NCBI GenBank assembly: GCA_963573385.1
Contig: CAUYLG010071367.1
Location: 1-64,000, forward strand
Direction of reading: 5' to 3'
DNA length: 64,000 bases
DNA from: Cacajao melanocephalus
Lineage: Eukaryota > Chordata > Mammalia > Primates > Pitheciidae
The notes beneath the pieces were generated by a model. That model had not been told where the DNA came from. It made no database searches and worked only from the letters and a program-made list of their open reading frames with translations. Position numbers and translations under genes: made by a program. Position 1 is the first letter of the stretch; each line of letters begins with the position of its first letter. Shown here piece by piece: positions 26,719 to 42,239 of the stretch.

Positions 26719-28165
26719 AGGTATTTTTTAGATATCAGACACTAACTCACAAAGTAAAACACTCAAGAATCTCAGAGTCAAATGGGAAAAGCAAGTATGC
26801 AAATAGATTATTATTGTACAAGATTATAACTTTAGTATTCTGGCTTATGATTGCCAGTTTACTCTTCTAAGAAGTGTCTATGTTCTGAACTTCTTGGGAG
26901 AAGAAACCGTCTGCTTTATATTAATAATCCTACCCACAGTAGAGCCCTCTAGGAGTGTAGTAGACCTTCAACAGACACTTATTAAGTGGATAAAAAGATA
27001 GAATATGATAATATATGAATTTGGTGCAATAGAATCCTAGAGGAGATAGTGTTAGGGAGAGCTGAGGAGAGCAACTGTTGTTCAACTATACATGAAGAAC
27101 GAGGGAAAGCTTCCTAGATATGTAAAAGAGAAGAAGCCAACTGCGGGCAGAAGGGATTATACATGGGAAGACCAAGGTGAGGGAAAGAGTCCATTGTTTA
27201 ACAAAAAGCTAGATATTCAGAGAAAATCAAGAGTTCTGATTCGATTGGAATTTAGAGTATTTTTGAGGGTGTGTCAGGAGATGAGGCTATACCTATTTGT
27301 TTAAAGGAAAAATTTTTGATGATTCTTCTAAAAATCACTTCCCATTCTTATCAGTGTCCAAAGTTGGCTTTCAGATTTTGCTGTGGCTAAAGGAAGTTAT
27401 TAATGAATAACTTTAAGAATGCCATGTCGGAGAAGAGTTTGAGCTAACCTCTGCTCTAAAGGCAGGAGTCTGGGTAGAAAGGAAAAGTAGGTCAGTAAGA
27501 TCAATGAAATTTCTCAGTTGGAAAAGCAAGGATAGGAAGCAATGTTCTTCCTCTTTTTTCCTGATAAAGAAAAGAAGGAATTAGAAAATTCATCAGGGCT
27601 GAACTAATTTTTATGTAAAGCCTTCCCTGAAATTAGCAAAAACAAACAAACAAAAAACAGAACTTCTTGCTTGTAAAAGCAACAGAAACATTTATACAGG
27701 ACAACACCTGTGATACTCTCAGAGAACAGTTGAATGTTTCTTTTAAAGAAAAAAAATTTTAACAGTTCAGTTACCACTAAAGGTTAGTAAAATGTTTATA
27801 TTTCCTTTCATATTATCTTTGAAAATGAATTTCAGTAGTAGTAATTAATGATGTGTTCATGGTCGTACTTTGTCTTTATTTTTTCCACAGTAATTCTTGC
27901 ATAGATATCTTAACTACATGAAAATTTATGAAATTCTATTAATGAGGTTTATGGAAAGCTTTGCCATTTGAATACAAGGCTTTCTGCCCAGGCTTCTGGT
28001 AACAGCTGCAAAAATTGCACTGATATGATTATGCTTTATTTCAAATCCATTTTCTGAAGTGATAGATCATAGGGATTGAATCAGCCTCAATGACTCCTTT
28101 TGCCTCCCTAAGCAGGTGATGTTCATGTCAGTCTGTGCATTGGCTCAGGTAACCCCTGCCAAAAA
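26719..28165. other. Intron sequence, mostly unassigned
   Basis: A small L2-like tail may lie at 26900-26995. The remainder has no recognised repeat or gene. An imperfect (aaac)n run lies at about 27638-27658. Confidence 0.35.
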
Positions 28166-28169
28166 GTAT

Positions 28170-28930
28170 TAGCTTCCTAGGTCTTAGGTAGCAAACTACT
28201 CAAACAGTGTTTAAAACAACAGAAATTTATTGTATCTCAGTTCTGGAGGCTAGAGTCCAAGATCAAAGTCCAAGCAGGACCTGGTCCCTCTGAAACCTGT
28301 AGGGGACTCTTTCCTTGCCTCTTCCTAGATTCTGGAGCTTAGCTAGCAACCTTGAGTGTTCCTTGGTTTGCAACTGCATCACTCCAACAATGGCCTCTAT
28401 CTTCTTAGGGCGTTCTCCTGGTGTATCTCTATCTTCACGTGGCTGTCTTTTTTTTTTTTTTTTTTTGAGACGGAGTTTCGCTGTTGTTGCTCAGGCTGGA
28501 GTGCAATGATGACAGCTCACTGCAACCTCTGTCTCCCTAGTTCAAGTGATTCCCCTGCCTCAGCCTCCTGAATAGCTGGGAGTACATGTGCCTGCCACCA
28601 TGCCTGGCTAATATTTTTGTATTTTTAGTAGAGAAGGGATTTCATCATGTTGGCCAGCCTAGTCTCAAACTCCTGACCTCAGGTGATCTACCCACCTCAG
28701 CCTTCCAAAGTGCTGGGTTTACAGGCATAAGTCACCCCACCCAGCCCTGGCTGTCTTCTTATAAGGAGACCAGTCAGATTGGATAAAGGACTCATTCTAC
28801 TCCAGTGTGCCCTCTTCTTAACGTCCAACATCTGCAACAATCCTTTCCCAACATGTCACATTCTCGAATATTGGGAGTTAGGGCTTCAAAATTTTTTTAG
28901 GGTGGGAGACACAATTCAACACATAATGCA
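28170..28930 (-). mobile_element. Old MaLR-like (MLT1-type) LTR, split by an Alu
   Basis: Order: aaaacaacagaaatttattgtatctcag, ttctggaggctagagtcc, gcctcttcctagattctgg, then after the Alu cttataaggagaccagtcag, and ending gggagacacaattcaacacataatg. This is a very common antisense dispersed repeat in human introns. The MLT1-type label is from memory and is the uncertain part. Confidence 0.6.
28450..28747 (-). mobile_element. Alu, full length, antisense
   Basis: It runs from poly-T and tgagacggagtttcgctg to agtgctgggtttacaggc and the 5' end near 28747. tggctgtctt flanks it at 28440-28449 and 28748-28757, an exact 10-bp target duplication. Confidence 0.95.
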
Positions 28931-29149
28931 AAGTGTAAACTTTTTAGGAACAGAGAGGTCTTGTATAGCTTTGTATGTGCAAGGCTTAGCTGGGATCTAG
29001 CCCAGTAGCTGCTCGCTAAATCTTTGTTAAATGAGTGAAGAAAGTATATGGAAATATTCTGCTCTGTCCTTCTGAGTATTAAGAATTGAATCTCTATTTG
29101 CCCTAAGAACATCTTCCCGATCTAGCCTCTGCCTTCATATCTCCATTGT

Positions 29150-29460
29150 ACCCCTACTAGAATGGTACATTTTGTCCAGTGAAAATATTTGCTTTTCTTC
29201 AAACACCACATGTTCCCTCACTTCCTTCATTTATACTTTCCTTATTCATTAGATATCATCTCACTCCCCACCTCTCTATATCAAATCAGTGCTATTCTAC
29301 CTATTATAAAACTTACCACAAATGTTACTGATGAATGAATGTTATTATAATTAGTTATTTTTACTTACCTTCCAATCCCCCTAGGATGAGAGCCCATGAA
29401 GTCAGGAACTAAGTTGTATTTATAGTTATATTTCCAGCGCCAAGCACAGCACCAGAAGTG
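29150..29460 (+). repeat. L2-like 3' fragment
   Basis: Ends in the L2 pattern: aggatgagagcccatgaagtcaggaactaagttgtatttatag followed by ccagcgccaagcacagcacc; upstream is a protein-coding-like L2 remnant rich in ttcc and ctcc. Confidence 0.5.
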
Positions 29461-29779
29461 GATTTACCTTGAAACCCTAGGCCCTTCAATTACATGGACC
29501 TTTTCAAGCTCTTGCACCTTGTGCCAGACACTTTGCTGGGTACTGGAGACACAAAAGCAGGGGAAAAGGGAATTTACATACAGTAAGCACATTTTAGATG
29601 TCAGGCACTAGCATTCTGGGTAAATAAGAAATTCATGTTATTGATATAGTATTTTATGCTTTTTTTAAAAAAAGAAAAGGAACTCTAGATTATAAAACCT
29701 CCAGACTTCATAAAACCTGCATCTGCCCTTGCAAAGCACCTGCTATGCTGAGAGAAGTAATTAGCAAAGCAAGTAATTC

Positions 29780-30065
29780 TGGCCATGTTTTCCTGTCTAA
29801 TTTAAGTGTTATCTCCTTCAGCAAACCTTCCATAGACCCCCATCCAGAAATTATTTCTGTCTATCCCAAGCCCTCATAACACTTCTTATGTATCTCTTTT
29901 ACTGCTTATGTTTTGTATCAGTTATCTATCTATTTATCTATATTTATGTCTTATTTCTTCTACTAGGTTAGAAATTCTATGAGGACAAAGTCGGTCATAA
30001 TAATCTTCATCTATGACATAATACTCAGCAAACGGTATATGCCTAATAAATATTTAAATGACCAT
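29780..30065 (+). repeat. L2-like 3' fragment
   Basis: ctccttcagcaaaccttccatagaccccc, then ttctatgaggacaaagtcgg and cctaataaatatttaaatgacc, matching the L2 3' end order. Confidence 0.55.
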
Positions 30066-30245
30066 TAAAAGCTTCCAACATCTTATTTATATAGTTCAGG
30101 CATTTGCTTTCATTATCCCATTTAGTCCTCATAAAAATCACAAGTACCACTATTATTCCCATTTTGGGATGTGAAAACTGACATTCAACAAGATGAAGTA
30201 AATTGACCAAAGTCTTGTAGCAAATAAATGGCAAATCTCAGTTTT
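30066..30245 (-). repeat. MIR
   Basis: Reverse order: cattatcccatttagtcctcata, accactattattcccattttggg, aagtaaattgaccaaagtcttgtagc, aaatggcaaatctcag. Confidence 0.65.
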
Positions 30246-32940
30246 AATCAGATGTGTGTATGAAACCAAAGCCAGATACTTAACTACTACAGAGGAATAA
30301 ATCATTCCTCAGAAAATTGAATAGATATATTTCTTGTGCATAATGAATTCCCAGTTGATGGAGGAATAATACATATATCTATTTTTAAGTGATAGTGCTT
30401 TAATGCCCCCAAATAAAATGCTCTGGAAACACCACCTGGGAGTTCATTAAATGTGCCTGTGGAATTGTTGAAGGATAAACTGGTTCATCTGGGGATGGAC
30501 ATTCCAAACAGAGGAAGAACACACAAATGGCACAGGAGAGTCTGGCTGTGAGGGCCACATTTATGCATAACTGATGGGTATAGTGCCAGAAGGAATATAT
30601 TGGGAGTTGAAATCGAAAAAGTCCATGGATCCTAAGTTAATAGTTACTTCGTATTGTTAGGAGAGGCCTAGTTAGGAATCCATGGCATAGATGCCGTGGG
30701 CCCGAACTAAGGCACCAATACTAAGGTGATGTGAGAGGCATTTCTGAGTTAAAGCTGACGGCATTTGTTGGAAGTACCAGATGAGCAATAGAGAAAAAAA
30801 TGCAGAAGTTTCCGATTTGCAAGACTGGGCAGACACCATTAACCCAGATAAGGAACAAAAGGGAGAAAGAAAGATTCTGGGGGAAAAAAAATGATTTCAT
30901 TCTGCAGCAGTTGAATAGAAATTTGGAGTAGAGAAGACAGATCTGGGCTGGAGATATGAATTAGTGGATTACCAATATAGCAAAGGACAAGACCACACAT
31001 TTATTAATTTATTCAAAAAAAAATCAAGACCCTAATCAGTACCAGGAACTAGACTAGATGCTAGAGGCCCAAGGGGGTTGTAGTCCTCATAGAGATTGCA
31101 TTCTAGTGGGAGATGGGCAACAAGCAAACAAACACGATTAATTTACTGTAAGATAAGTATCCTTACAAAAGGCGTGATTTTAAAAAAATGATGGAGTGGG
31201 GGACTAGTTTAGATGGAGTGGTCACAAAGCACAATTTAAACTAAGACCTAGAGAAACAAAGGAGCCCTCCAAGGAAGAGCTAGAGGAAAAGAGAAAGAGG
31301 AGAATTAAGTTTTTCAGACACACCAGCCACCCTTCAAGTGCTTAATAACACATATGGCTAGTAGCTACCATATTGGGCAACAGATACATGGAACATTTTC
31401 CAAAATTTCAATTATGGAAATAGAGAGAGGAACGTTTATAATGTTAAAAGTTGAAGGGAGGCCAAGTTGGAGAGGACCTAACTAACAATAGAGCCATTTC
31501 TTGTCCTCTCCACTTTCTTGAAGGTGAGTATTCAATATTTACTGAATCATCAAGTGGAATTGTGGTTTTAGAAATGGGAATGCCCCACTTCTGATGGTCA
31601 TTAAGCAAGCATTGTAATGCCAGAGCTGGAAGGGATCGTGGTGATTTCTGGTTTGCCTTTGTCACCCCTCCCTTACTTATGCAATATAGAAATCTGTTCA
31701 GAGAGGCTGTTTTCAAGGATACTCAGGGGTTAATATTGAAGTCAGGATTAGAAAACAGGCCTCAGTCTAAGGTTTTTTTCTACAAAAAGATGGATGTATC
31801 CAAAACAGAGTTAAGAGAAAAACCTGAAAAACTTGAACCCAAATATTTCACTTTAATTTAAGCCATTTTCCCCATATCACACTAATTGTAGAGGGTTTGA
31901 ACATTTAGTAATTAATTGGAGTTTCATAATACCATAATGCTCCAACTCAAAAGATATTTTTTAAAATCTTTCATAAAATGTACTTTGTCTTTAGGAAGAA
32001 TATGCAGTTTTTTCTCTAATCCTATTTTTAAATATTAGTTTTACTAATGCCCCAGCTTCATAATGGTTTCAGACATTATTTCATCAGTCATGAGAGCGTG
32101 AGAACAGATGACACAACTGTGAAAAATACCTTTGTACAATGGAGTTTACTTTTTTACTTTTATTTAGCTTAATACTAGTGCTAAAATTATTCCTGTTATA
32201 CTTATCAAAAAATATTCCTTTGATAATTAACTTCTCTTTAAAAATTCAAAATGCAACAGGGAGCAAAAGCAAATTCTTGCCATTATGGATAGTATATATA
32301 ACTTAAAACATAAGTTGTCATCCAAAACATTATGAAATAAAAGAAAAAAAAGGAATAATCCTATGGTGTTCTTTTTTTTGCTTTGGAAATAAAATGATTA
32401 GAAGGTATTATCATGAAAAGTGAAAATGTATGTGAGAGCAACATAAAATTGCTTCTTTATTTTCTTGAGAAATTTAGACAAAAACAAATTGAGGTGAAAC
32501 ATGGTTATTAGATTATCATGTCTGATATGTGAATAAGAAAGTACTCCAAATATTTTTAAATGAAACTAGTTGGTCTATAGTTGATATGTTGTGGGTAGAA
32601 AATTTTTTAGTCTGTCTGTTGGATTTCACTTACCAAGGATGTTATATGTAATCTTAGATACGTAACTAATTCTAAGATTTACTCCAGAGAAGATAAGGGA
32701 AAAAAAGTTTTACAAAGAACTCAGACAGATCTTAGCAGTTAAATCCTAGGTTTTACATTACAGCCTCAGTCAAAGCCCCTCACTTTACCACAGAAGTATC
32801 TTTAGAGACCTTTAGAATTATTAATTAAGCTCATTGCAGGCAAACTTGGGACGTTGTAGAAACAGAACAATGCAACATAAACACTTAAGACTTACAAATA
32901 GATGTTATTGCATTCACAAAGTGTCTCCTGGGTGCCCAAA
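30246..32940. other. Intron sequence, mostly unassigned
   Basis: A possible ancient mammalian repeat lies at about 31020-31300 (accaggaactagactagatg, gagattgcattctagtggg). No gene or young repeat was recognised. Open frames (31444-31716 on -, 31679-31861 on +) show no domain. Confidence 0.35.
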
Positions 32941-32944
32941 CATT

Positions 32945-33300
32945 CAGTGCCTTCACATTATCCAAGCATAAAGTCTGAATTCTTTAGGTTGGCATCCATG
33001 TTCCTTCCCAGTCTGCCTCAGCCTTCCAGTTTTCCTTGAGGCCAATCCTGCACATTATTCAAACTGGGATACTCCCCCTTCTCCAAATACATCTTGTATA
33101 TCTCCCCTCTGGTCCTAGGCTCATGCTGTGTACTGAAATACCCTCTACTTTCCTTTCCACTTTGCTAATTTCTACCCATCTATCAAGGTCTAGTTCAGAT
33201 TGTACATTCTATATGACTTCATATTTTTTCTTTAACACAGATATCTTTCATCCACAATACTCATTTGGTATTTAACACGTGGCCTTACAATGTTGATTTA
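32945..33300 (+). repeat. L2-like fragment
   Basis: L2 ORF2-end features: tctgaattctttaggttggcatcc, cctcagccttccagttttcc, and ctacccatctatcaaggtctagttcag. Confidence 0.5.
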
Positions 33301-33359
33301 TTACTTTATATATGACTATTTACCTTTCAAAGGTCATAACTTCCTAGAGGGTAAGGAAA

Positions 33360-33560
33360 TGAGTTAGCATGTACTGAGCACTTGCTGTGTGATTCTAGTA
33401 TTTTTATGTTATTTCTGTCCGTCTTTACAATGTCAGAAAATAGATATTATTGTTCACAGTTTGCAGTCAAAAAAGCAAGACATCAATAAACTACACCAAG
33501 GTTACTCAAATATTTATAGATAGGATTATGATTCAAGCCTAGATCTATCTAGCTCCAATG
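33360..33560 (-). repeat. MIR-like
   Basis: gtactgagcacttgctgtgtg, then agatattattgttcacagtttgcag and a diverged caaggttactcaaat part, in reverse MIR order. Confidence 0.5.
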
Positions 33561-34725
33561 CCCGTAGTCTTTCCTAGTATCACAGTACCCCATACCATCC
33601 TCATCTATTAGAGTTGTTTTATTCCACACAGTACCAAGCATAGTATATTTAGCATATACTCTGTATCAGTGTGGTTATTATTTTGCCGAACTCAGCCTGC
33701 TCTATATTGCATATTTAATGCATAGATCCTCCCTTATGAAACCAGATTTCTTTGTATTATTTTAATAACATGTCCTTAAATAGCAGTTCAACAAAACCCC
33801 CTATCTTTATATATCTGTATGATGCCTAATAATTTGTTTGACTGATTATTTGACTAATTGACCAAATTTAACTATTTAAATATGAGGCACACATTGTACT
33901 GCACCCTTCTGAAGAGTAGCTCATTTAGATCTAAGAAGGTTATAATCAACCAGCAGCTTTGAAGCCTTCTGTTGTTGTCGTCCACGTGACCACCTTTGCT
34001 GTGCTCCTCTCTTCACAGTTTTACTAATATATGTCTTCTCATTCTACCAAAAAAAACTTTTTGATCTCTTACAACTATCTCCTCTTTTTAACAGCATTGT
34101 TCACATGAACACAGTTGCATTTACAGAGAAATGAAGAAAAAGGGATTCAGGAAGACTAGCTGTAGACTTCCCATATGATTTCCAAGGGTAATACACCCTA
34201 TCTGGGTTGTCGTGATACTAGATCTGGGCCTTCTGTCTATAGTCTCTGAAACCCAATTTTTATCAGTGTATCTAGGAGTGATCAAACTTACATGCTATAA
34301 TACCGTGTTATTAATATACGATGCAAAAGGTAGCTACTCAAGATACCAGAATGTGCTAACTAGCTCATTGCTCCTAATAGGAAAAACACGATGAGAAATG
34401 ATATTTTAATGAGGAAGAGACTTGGTGAGCCTGGACTCTGGGAGGGAAATTAGCCACCCAGATGACCCTAATGATTACTGTCATTGAGTTCGGATAGCCA
34501 GATGAGCCCATCACATGTGTTATCCCTACCAACCAGGACAGCACATTGATGTTAGCCACCTAAAGCTGGAGTTGGAGAGCACCTTGACCTCAGTGCTGGA
34601 GACCTCTTGCCAAGATCTTTCTTCTACCACTCAGGTGGACTCTCACTCCTTTATTCTCCTAGTTTATTCAGTTTTATTAATTCTGTTTGCAAGTGCAACT
34701 TCTTTGACATTCAAATAGGCCCCTT
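33561..34725. other. Intron sequence without recognised feature
   Basis: No repeat or gene identified. Small open frames on both strands (for example 34212-34394 and 34515-34718 on +) have no domain. Confidence 0.35.
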
Positions 34726-34728
34726 ATT

Positions 34729-34984
34729 ATTATTTTTTTTTCAGACAGAGTCTCACTCTGTTGCCATCCCAGGTTAAAGGGATTCTCATGCCTCGGCCAC
34801 CCAAGTAGCTGGGATTACAGGCATGCACCACCATGCCCAGCTTTTTTTTTTTTTTTTTTTTTTAAGTAGAGACAGGGTTTTGCCATGTTAGCCAGGCTGG
34901 TCTTGAACTTCTGGCCTCAAGTGATCCACCTGCCTCAGCCTTCAAAAGTGCTAGGATTATAGGCGTGAACCACTGCACCCAGCT
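34729..34984 (-). mobile_element. Alu, internally deleted, antisense
   Basis: A t-rich start, cagacagagtctcactctgttgcc, then a jump to cccaggttaaagggattctc (the ggctggagtgcagtgg part is missing). A long poly-T lies between the arms (34842-34863). It ends accactgcacccagct. Confidence 0.92.
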
Positions 34985-35459
34985 CCCAGGTCCTTTTGTT
35001 TTCCTTTGAGCCAAAGTCGGGGTAGATATGTATCCTGGTAATTGCTGAGGTGCTAACATTTTTGTACTTTATCCTTTTGTTTGGGGTGTAGCCTCACGGT
35101 GTCCTAATTTTGCTCAGGTGTCTCTGATCTAATCCCACCGCTGGGCTCACACAGTCCTATTCATGCATTCGTCAAATCCAGACACTAACATGCTAGCTCA
35201 TCGCTCTTCAGTCTGCTACTATTCTCAGTACTTGCTCTCTTCTGAGTTTGCATTTCTGCTTCATTTTCAGCCTCTGAAGATTTCTCTTACTTGCAAGCTT
35301 AACCAAGCATTTAAAAGTATTTTATAAGTATTTTATTCAGAATTTTTAGCTGCTTTGTAATGAAAGGGGTTTTCAGAATATCTAATCTGCCAAATTACTG
35401 GAAAGGGTGTCTCAATATGTAATTTTCCTTAAAACTTCTCAGTTTTCTAAATGCCTTTA

Positions 35460-35610
35460 GTTCATTGTCTTATCGGAATTTCAGCACTTCCCCATGAGAC
35501 AAACATTATTCCTTCCATTACCCAAGCAAGGAACCTGACCTGTAGAGGGCAATCCTGGCTTCCCACAGATCCCAAGAGAGCTGGAACTAGAACTCAGTAT
35601 TATTTTTCCC
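35460..35610 (-). repeat. MIR-like fragment
   Basis: cccatgagacaaacattattccttccattacccaag, then tgacctgtagaggg and gctggaactagaactcag; weak match. Confidence 0.4.
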
Positions 35611-36164
35611 AACCTCTCACTTTTTTTTTTGTTCATGAAACAATATTTTTGTGTGTCTCTCTCTTATATACTCAGCCTGTACCAGTTCCCAAAACTATAC
35701 AAAACAAGGACCTAAAAGTCCTTTATCTGTTAGGACCATACAGATTCACAGCATAGATGTGTGGGTGAATAAATTAATTTCAGAACAGTAAAGGCAGTGA
35801 TAGTGGTATAATCACTGAAAGGACAATGTGGTTTCAAAGAAGTTAGTTCTTCTGAAGGTGAGGGTTGTGGGGATAGCAGAGAGGAGATGGTACCTGGCCT
35901 CAGTCTTGAAGGCCAAGTCAAACCTCATTCGATAGATGAGAACAGCAGAAGGCAGGCATCCTTCTAGCCAAAGCAAACAGCCTGGGCAAAAACAAAGAGG
36001 AGCAACCTGGGATGAGAAGCTGTGGTTGGCAACTTTGTAAGGCTGAAACATGAAGTACAAGGTGGCACAGTGAATTTAGGTGATGGAGAGGTGGGTGAGG
36101 TCGAATAATAGGAAGCTTTGAACGGCTTGTGTAGAAGTTTAGACCTTATCCTAAAAAGTATGCA

Positions 36165-36204
36165 GATCCTTAGAAGGATCCTTAAGAGAGGATCCTTAAG
36201 AGAG
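36165..36204 (+). repeat. Short tandem repeat of a 14-bp unit
   Basis: gatccttaagagag occurs twice back to back (36177-36190, 36191-36204), preceded by a shorter variant gatccttagaag (36165-36176). Confidence 0.9.
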
Positions 36205-36719
36205 GAACATGGTAAGATACGTTCTTTAGAAAGATGAAAGAAAACATACTTATACCTTAATTCCCACTACCCAATACAGCTTCTCACCATGGAGGTTGTA
36301 GGAGTTGACTGGAGTAACTTCACAAGTCCCCAGATGCTCAAAGTTCAAAGAATAGCCTGTGAATGGCTGTGAGAAGGGCTTCAGTTTAGGTAGTAATTTT
36401 CCTTTTTGAATCCTGAACTCTCTTAAGCCATCTGGTGTAAAGAGAGATAGTGCACAGCACCTCCTGAAAACATTCTGAATAGATTAGAGCATCCTCTCAG
36501 GCTCCAGCTAAACAAGATTATGCTGCTATCTGCCACAGCTTGGAGCAGGTCAGGCTGGCATTTCCAGTTGTTCAGCATCCACAGGTTTTAAAATTATAAA
36601 GGCTTTTTGCATCACATTAAGAGAAAAACAAAAACTGCATAAATGAATATAGCACATTTCGTCTAAGTGATGATGATAAAAGAACAATACCTTTTAAGAA
36701 GGGTGGTCACTCCTTACTC

Positions 36720-36905
36720 TTGGCTACTTTAGCTTATTGCTCACATGTTTCTGTCAGAGTGCTTGTCCACTCCCTAGGTTTTTATAAGCGTTTGTTTACG
36801 TGTGACTCCTCCTACCCCAGGCTCTTTAATCTTTGTATTCACAGTGCCTAACACAACATAGATACCCCACACATGTTTGTCTAATGGAAGTTTGGATGTA
36901 TGGAT
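36720..36905 (+). repeat. L2-like 3' fragment
   Basis: ggctctttaatctttgtattcacagtgcctaacacaacatag, with a tctaatggaag tail resembling the L2 end; diverged. Confidence 0.45.
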
Positions 36906-37009
36906 AAGATACATATTTTTAAGTGGCTACCTAACTTTCTTTTTAAAAATGCTGATGTGAGTGAACAAATTCTGTCTTCTGTACATTCCATACTTAAAAT
37001 ATAATATGA

Positions 37010-37210
37010 AATTAGCTAACAGTGAGCACCTATTATGTACCAGGTATTGGAGACAAAAAGCAAATGGCATCACATGTCTGTTTTGTATGGGTCCCTGCCC
37101 TGAAGTTGCTCACTCTAGCTGGAGAGGGAGTCAAATAAACCAGTGCAGTGGGATAAGCATTATGATAGGTACATGAAAAGATTGCTAGGGGAGGCACCCA
37201 GTCTAGAGTA
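37010..37210. repeat. Ancient mammalian repeat, family uncertain
   Basis: Contains gtgagcacctattatgtaccaggtattgg, gggtccctgccctgaagttgctcactctagc and gataagcattatgataggta. This arrangement is common in old mammalian interspersed repeats; I cannot name the family securely. Confidence 0.45.
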
Positions 37211-40308
<3,098 letters not shown>

Positions 40309-40454
40309 GATTTTTTTCATGTGAAGCCACAAATCCATATTTTATGCAAATTTTCCTAATTTTAAACTTGGGCAACTAATTCAAACATTTGTAAATATTG
40401 TGAGTCAGATTCAGCCTTTGACTTGCTGGTTTGCAATCTCTGGCACATACCATA

Positions 40455-40610
40455 TTCTAGACTTTGGGATTGTGAAACAGAAAAATCTGTGTCCTAATCC
40501 TGCCTTCGCTCCTTACTAAACTCAGTTAAGAGCTTAGGCAAGTAGTCACGCTTCACTAATCTAAAAAGTTCTAATGATTTCTTCATCAGGTTATTTATTT
40601 TACTCATAAT
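40455..40610 (+). repeat. MIR-like
   Basis: gtgtcctaatcctgccttcgctcc, then gagcttaggcaagtagtc and cactaatctaaaaagttc; order as in MIR on +. Confidence 0.5.
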
Positions 40611-40850
40611 TTCATTATAAAATTTTTCAAACGAGGAAAATTTTTAAAATTTTACAATGAACATCCATGTACTTGCCACCTAGATTCCACTATTAACATT
40701 TTTCTGTGCTCGCTGTATCACATACCTACCCGTCTATCCAATCGTCAATCTATTTTGCCTTCTGTATCTGTTTCAAAATAGTTGCAAACATCAGTGTACA
40801 CCTTTTTTTTTTTTGAGGAATAAATCAAATGATTTGCATAAAGCATCAAG
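40611..40850 (-). mobile_element. Possible old L1 3' UTR fragment
   Basis: aatgaacatccatgtacttgccacctagattccactattaac is typical of the reverse 3' UTR of mammalian-age L1s. The rest is too diverged to place. Confidence 0.4.
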
Positions 40851-41546
40851 CCCAGTATAACACAAGGACAAATGTCAGAGTCCTCCTCACTCTCTTCCCT
40901 CCACCTATATATACTATATAGAGCGTCACTATTGTTGGACCCACTAAGAATGTCTATACATGTGTTTATTCTGGGGGAAGAGGGAGATTTTGACAACAGG
41001 CTTTTCATCAAAACTCTATTGGCCTCTACCTTTAAAATGTCATTTCTCTCTCACCCACCCTCTTATTTAAAAAGCAAAACAAAAAACCTTGAGTATAATA
41101 AAACAAATATAGGAAGACTTTAGAGTTGGAGAGGGGGCAACAGACTGGTAAGGAAAGGAAGGATACTGTCGTGAGTTTCCAGGACTTATTCTGTTTTGTT
41201 TTTGGGTTTTGTTGTTGTTTTTTGCTTGCTATGTATTTGGACGGAACACTGGAGAAACTGCAGCCTGGAACTGCCAATAAGTATGGACCAAAAGAGCCCC
41301 GAGTAAAACCTGCTCCCTTGAGATAAACGACTGGAAAATACGGATAGCCAAATAAACAGGAAAACTTTTGATAATACTGACCTATGCTAGCCAGACATCA
41401 AAGAAAAACCTGTCCCCTCAACCCTGCAGTGTCAGCGGTGCTGTGCAGAGAGCTAGATTTCTGGCTCTACCAGGGACAGCCAGGAGAGGCAGCTCTAAGA
41501 TGGCCTTCCACTTCCTCCACTGGGCTGTTGTCAGCAGGCAGAACAA

Positions 41547-42087
41547 GAACTGAACTTCCATCTCCATCTGGCAGCAAATGGGCAGAACAAGGGGGTATGA
41601 GGTGATGCTCATCAATACTCCACTTTCCAGTGGGGAGCTGAACTTGTTCCCTTACCCAGCAGCAACAAGCTGGAATGAGATGGTGTTAGTTGGCATTCCA
41701 TTCCCCTACTCCTAATATTGATGGGGACCAGCAAGAAGCTTAATTTCCACCCCTGCTCAGTGGCAATGAAGTAGAAGGAGAAAGAGGAAAACTGCTAGTT
41801 GGCAAACTACTCTGCCTGCCAGGGTAGTATCAGCAGGGCCCTGTGGGAAGCTGAACTGCTACCCCCATGCAGAGGTAAGGAGACAGAATAAGGTGATCAA
41901 GGCAGTACTAGTCAGCACCCCATCTTCTCTGCCCCATTGGTGTGCATGGATCCGAGGGAGAAGCTGAACTTCTACTCCCACCAAGTGGCAATGAGGTAGA
42001 GTGAGTGGAATGCTCTGCCTCCCCCTCACTGGTATTTCCATGACCAAGGGGGAGCTGAACTCCCATTCCCACCCAGCTGCAAGAGGA
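41547..42087. repeat. Six imperfect tandem units of 88-113 bp
   Basis: Units start with a g(a/g)agctgaactt-like phrase at 41547, 41635, 41735, 41847, 41960 and 42051 (the last is partial). Most continue with a pyrimidine-rich ctcccacccag stretch, a tggcaatgag(g/a)tag stretch and a (a/t)ctagt(c/t)(a/g)gca stretch. Spacings are 88, 100, 112, 113 and 91 bp. It could be old L1 5' UTR monomers, because aagatggccttccacttcc-like sequence lies just upstream (41499-41517), or an unrelated minisatellite. No intact frame crosses it. Confidence 0.65.
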
Positions 42088-42109
42088 GTCTATTTTACAT
42101 CAAAAGAAT

Positions 42110-42225
42110 CATTTACAAGTGGAAGTCAGGTCAAATTATTTTTCCAACAGGCTCCCCATTTCTTTCAGAGTAAAATCAAGGCTATTAAAATGGTCTACAA
42201 GGCCCTACAGGATTAATTAATGCAC
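42110..42225 (+). repeat. L2-like fragment
   Basis: caacaggctccccatttctttcagag, aaatcaaggctattaaaatggtctacaaggcc, in the order of the L2 ORF2 end. Confidence 0.5.
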
Positions 42226-42239
42226 TGTTGTCTCTCTGA

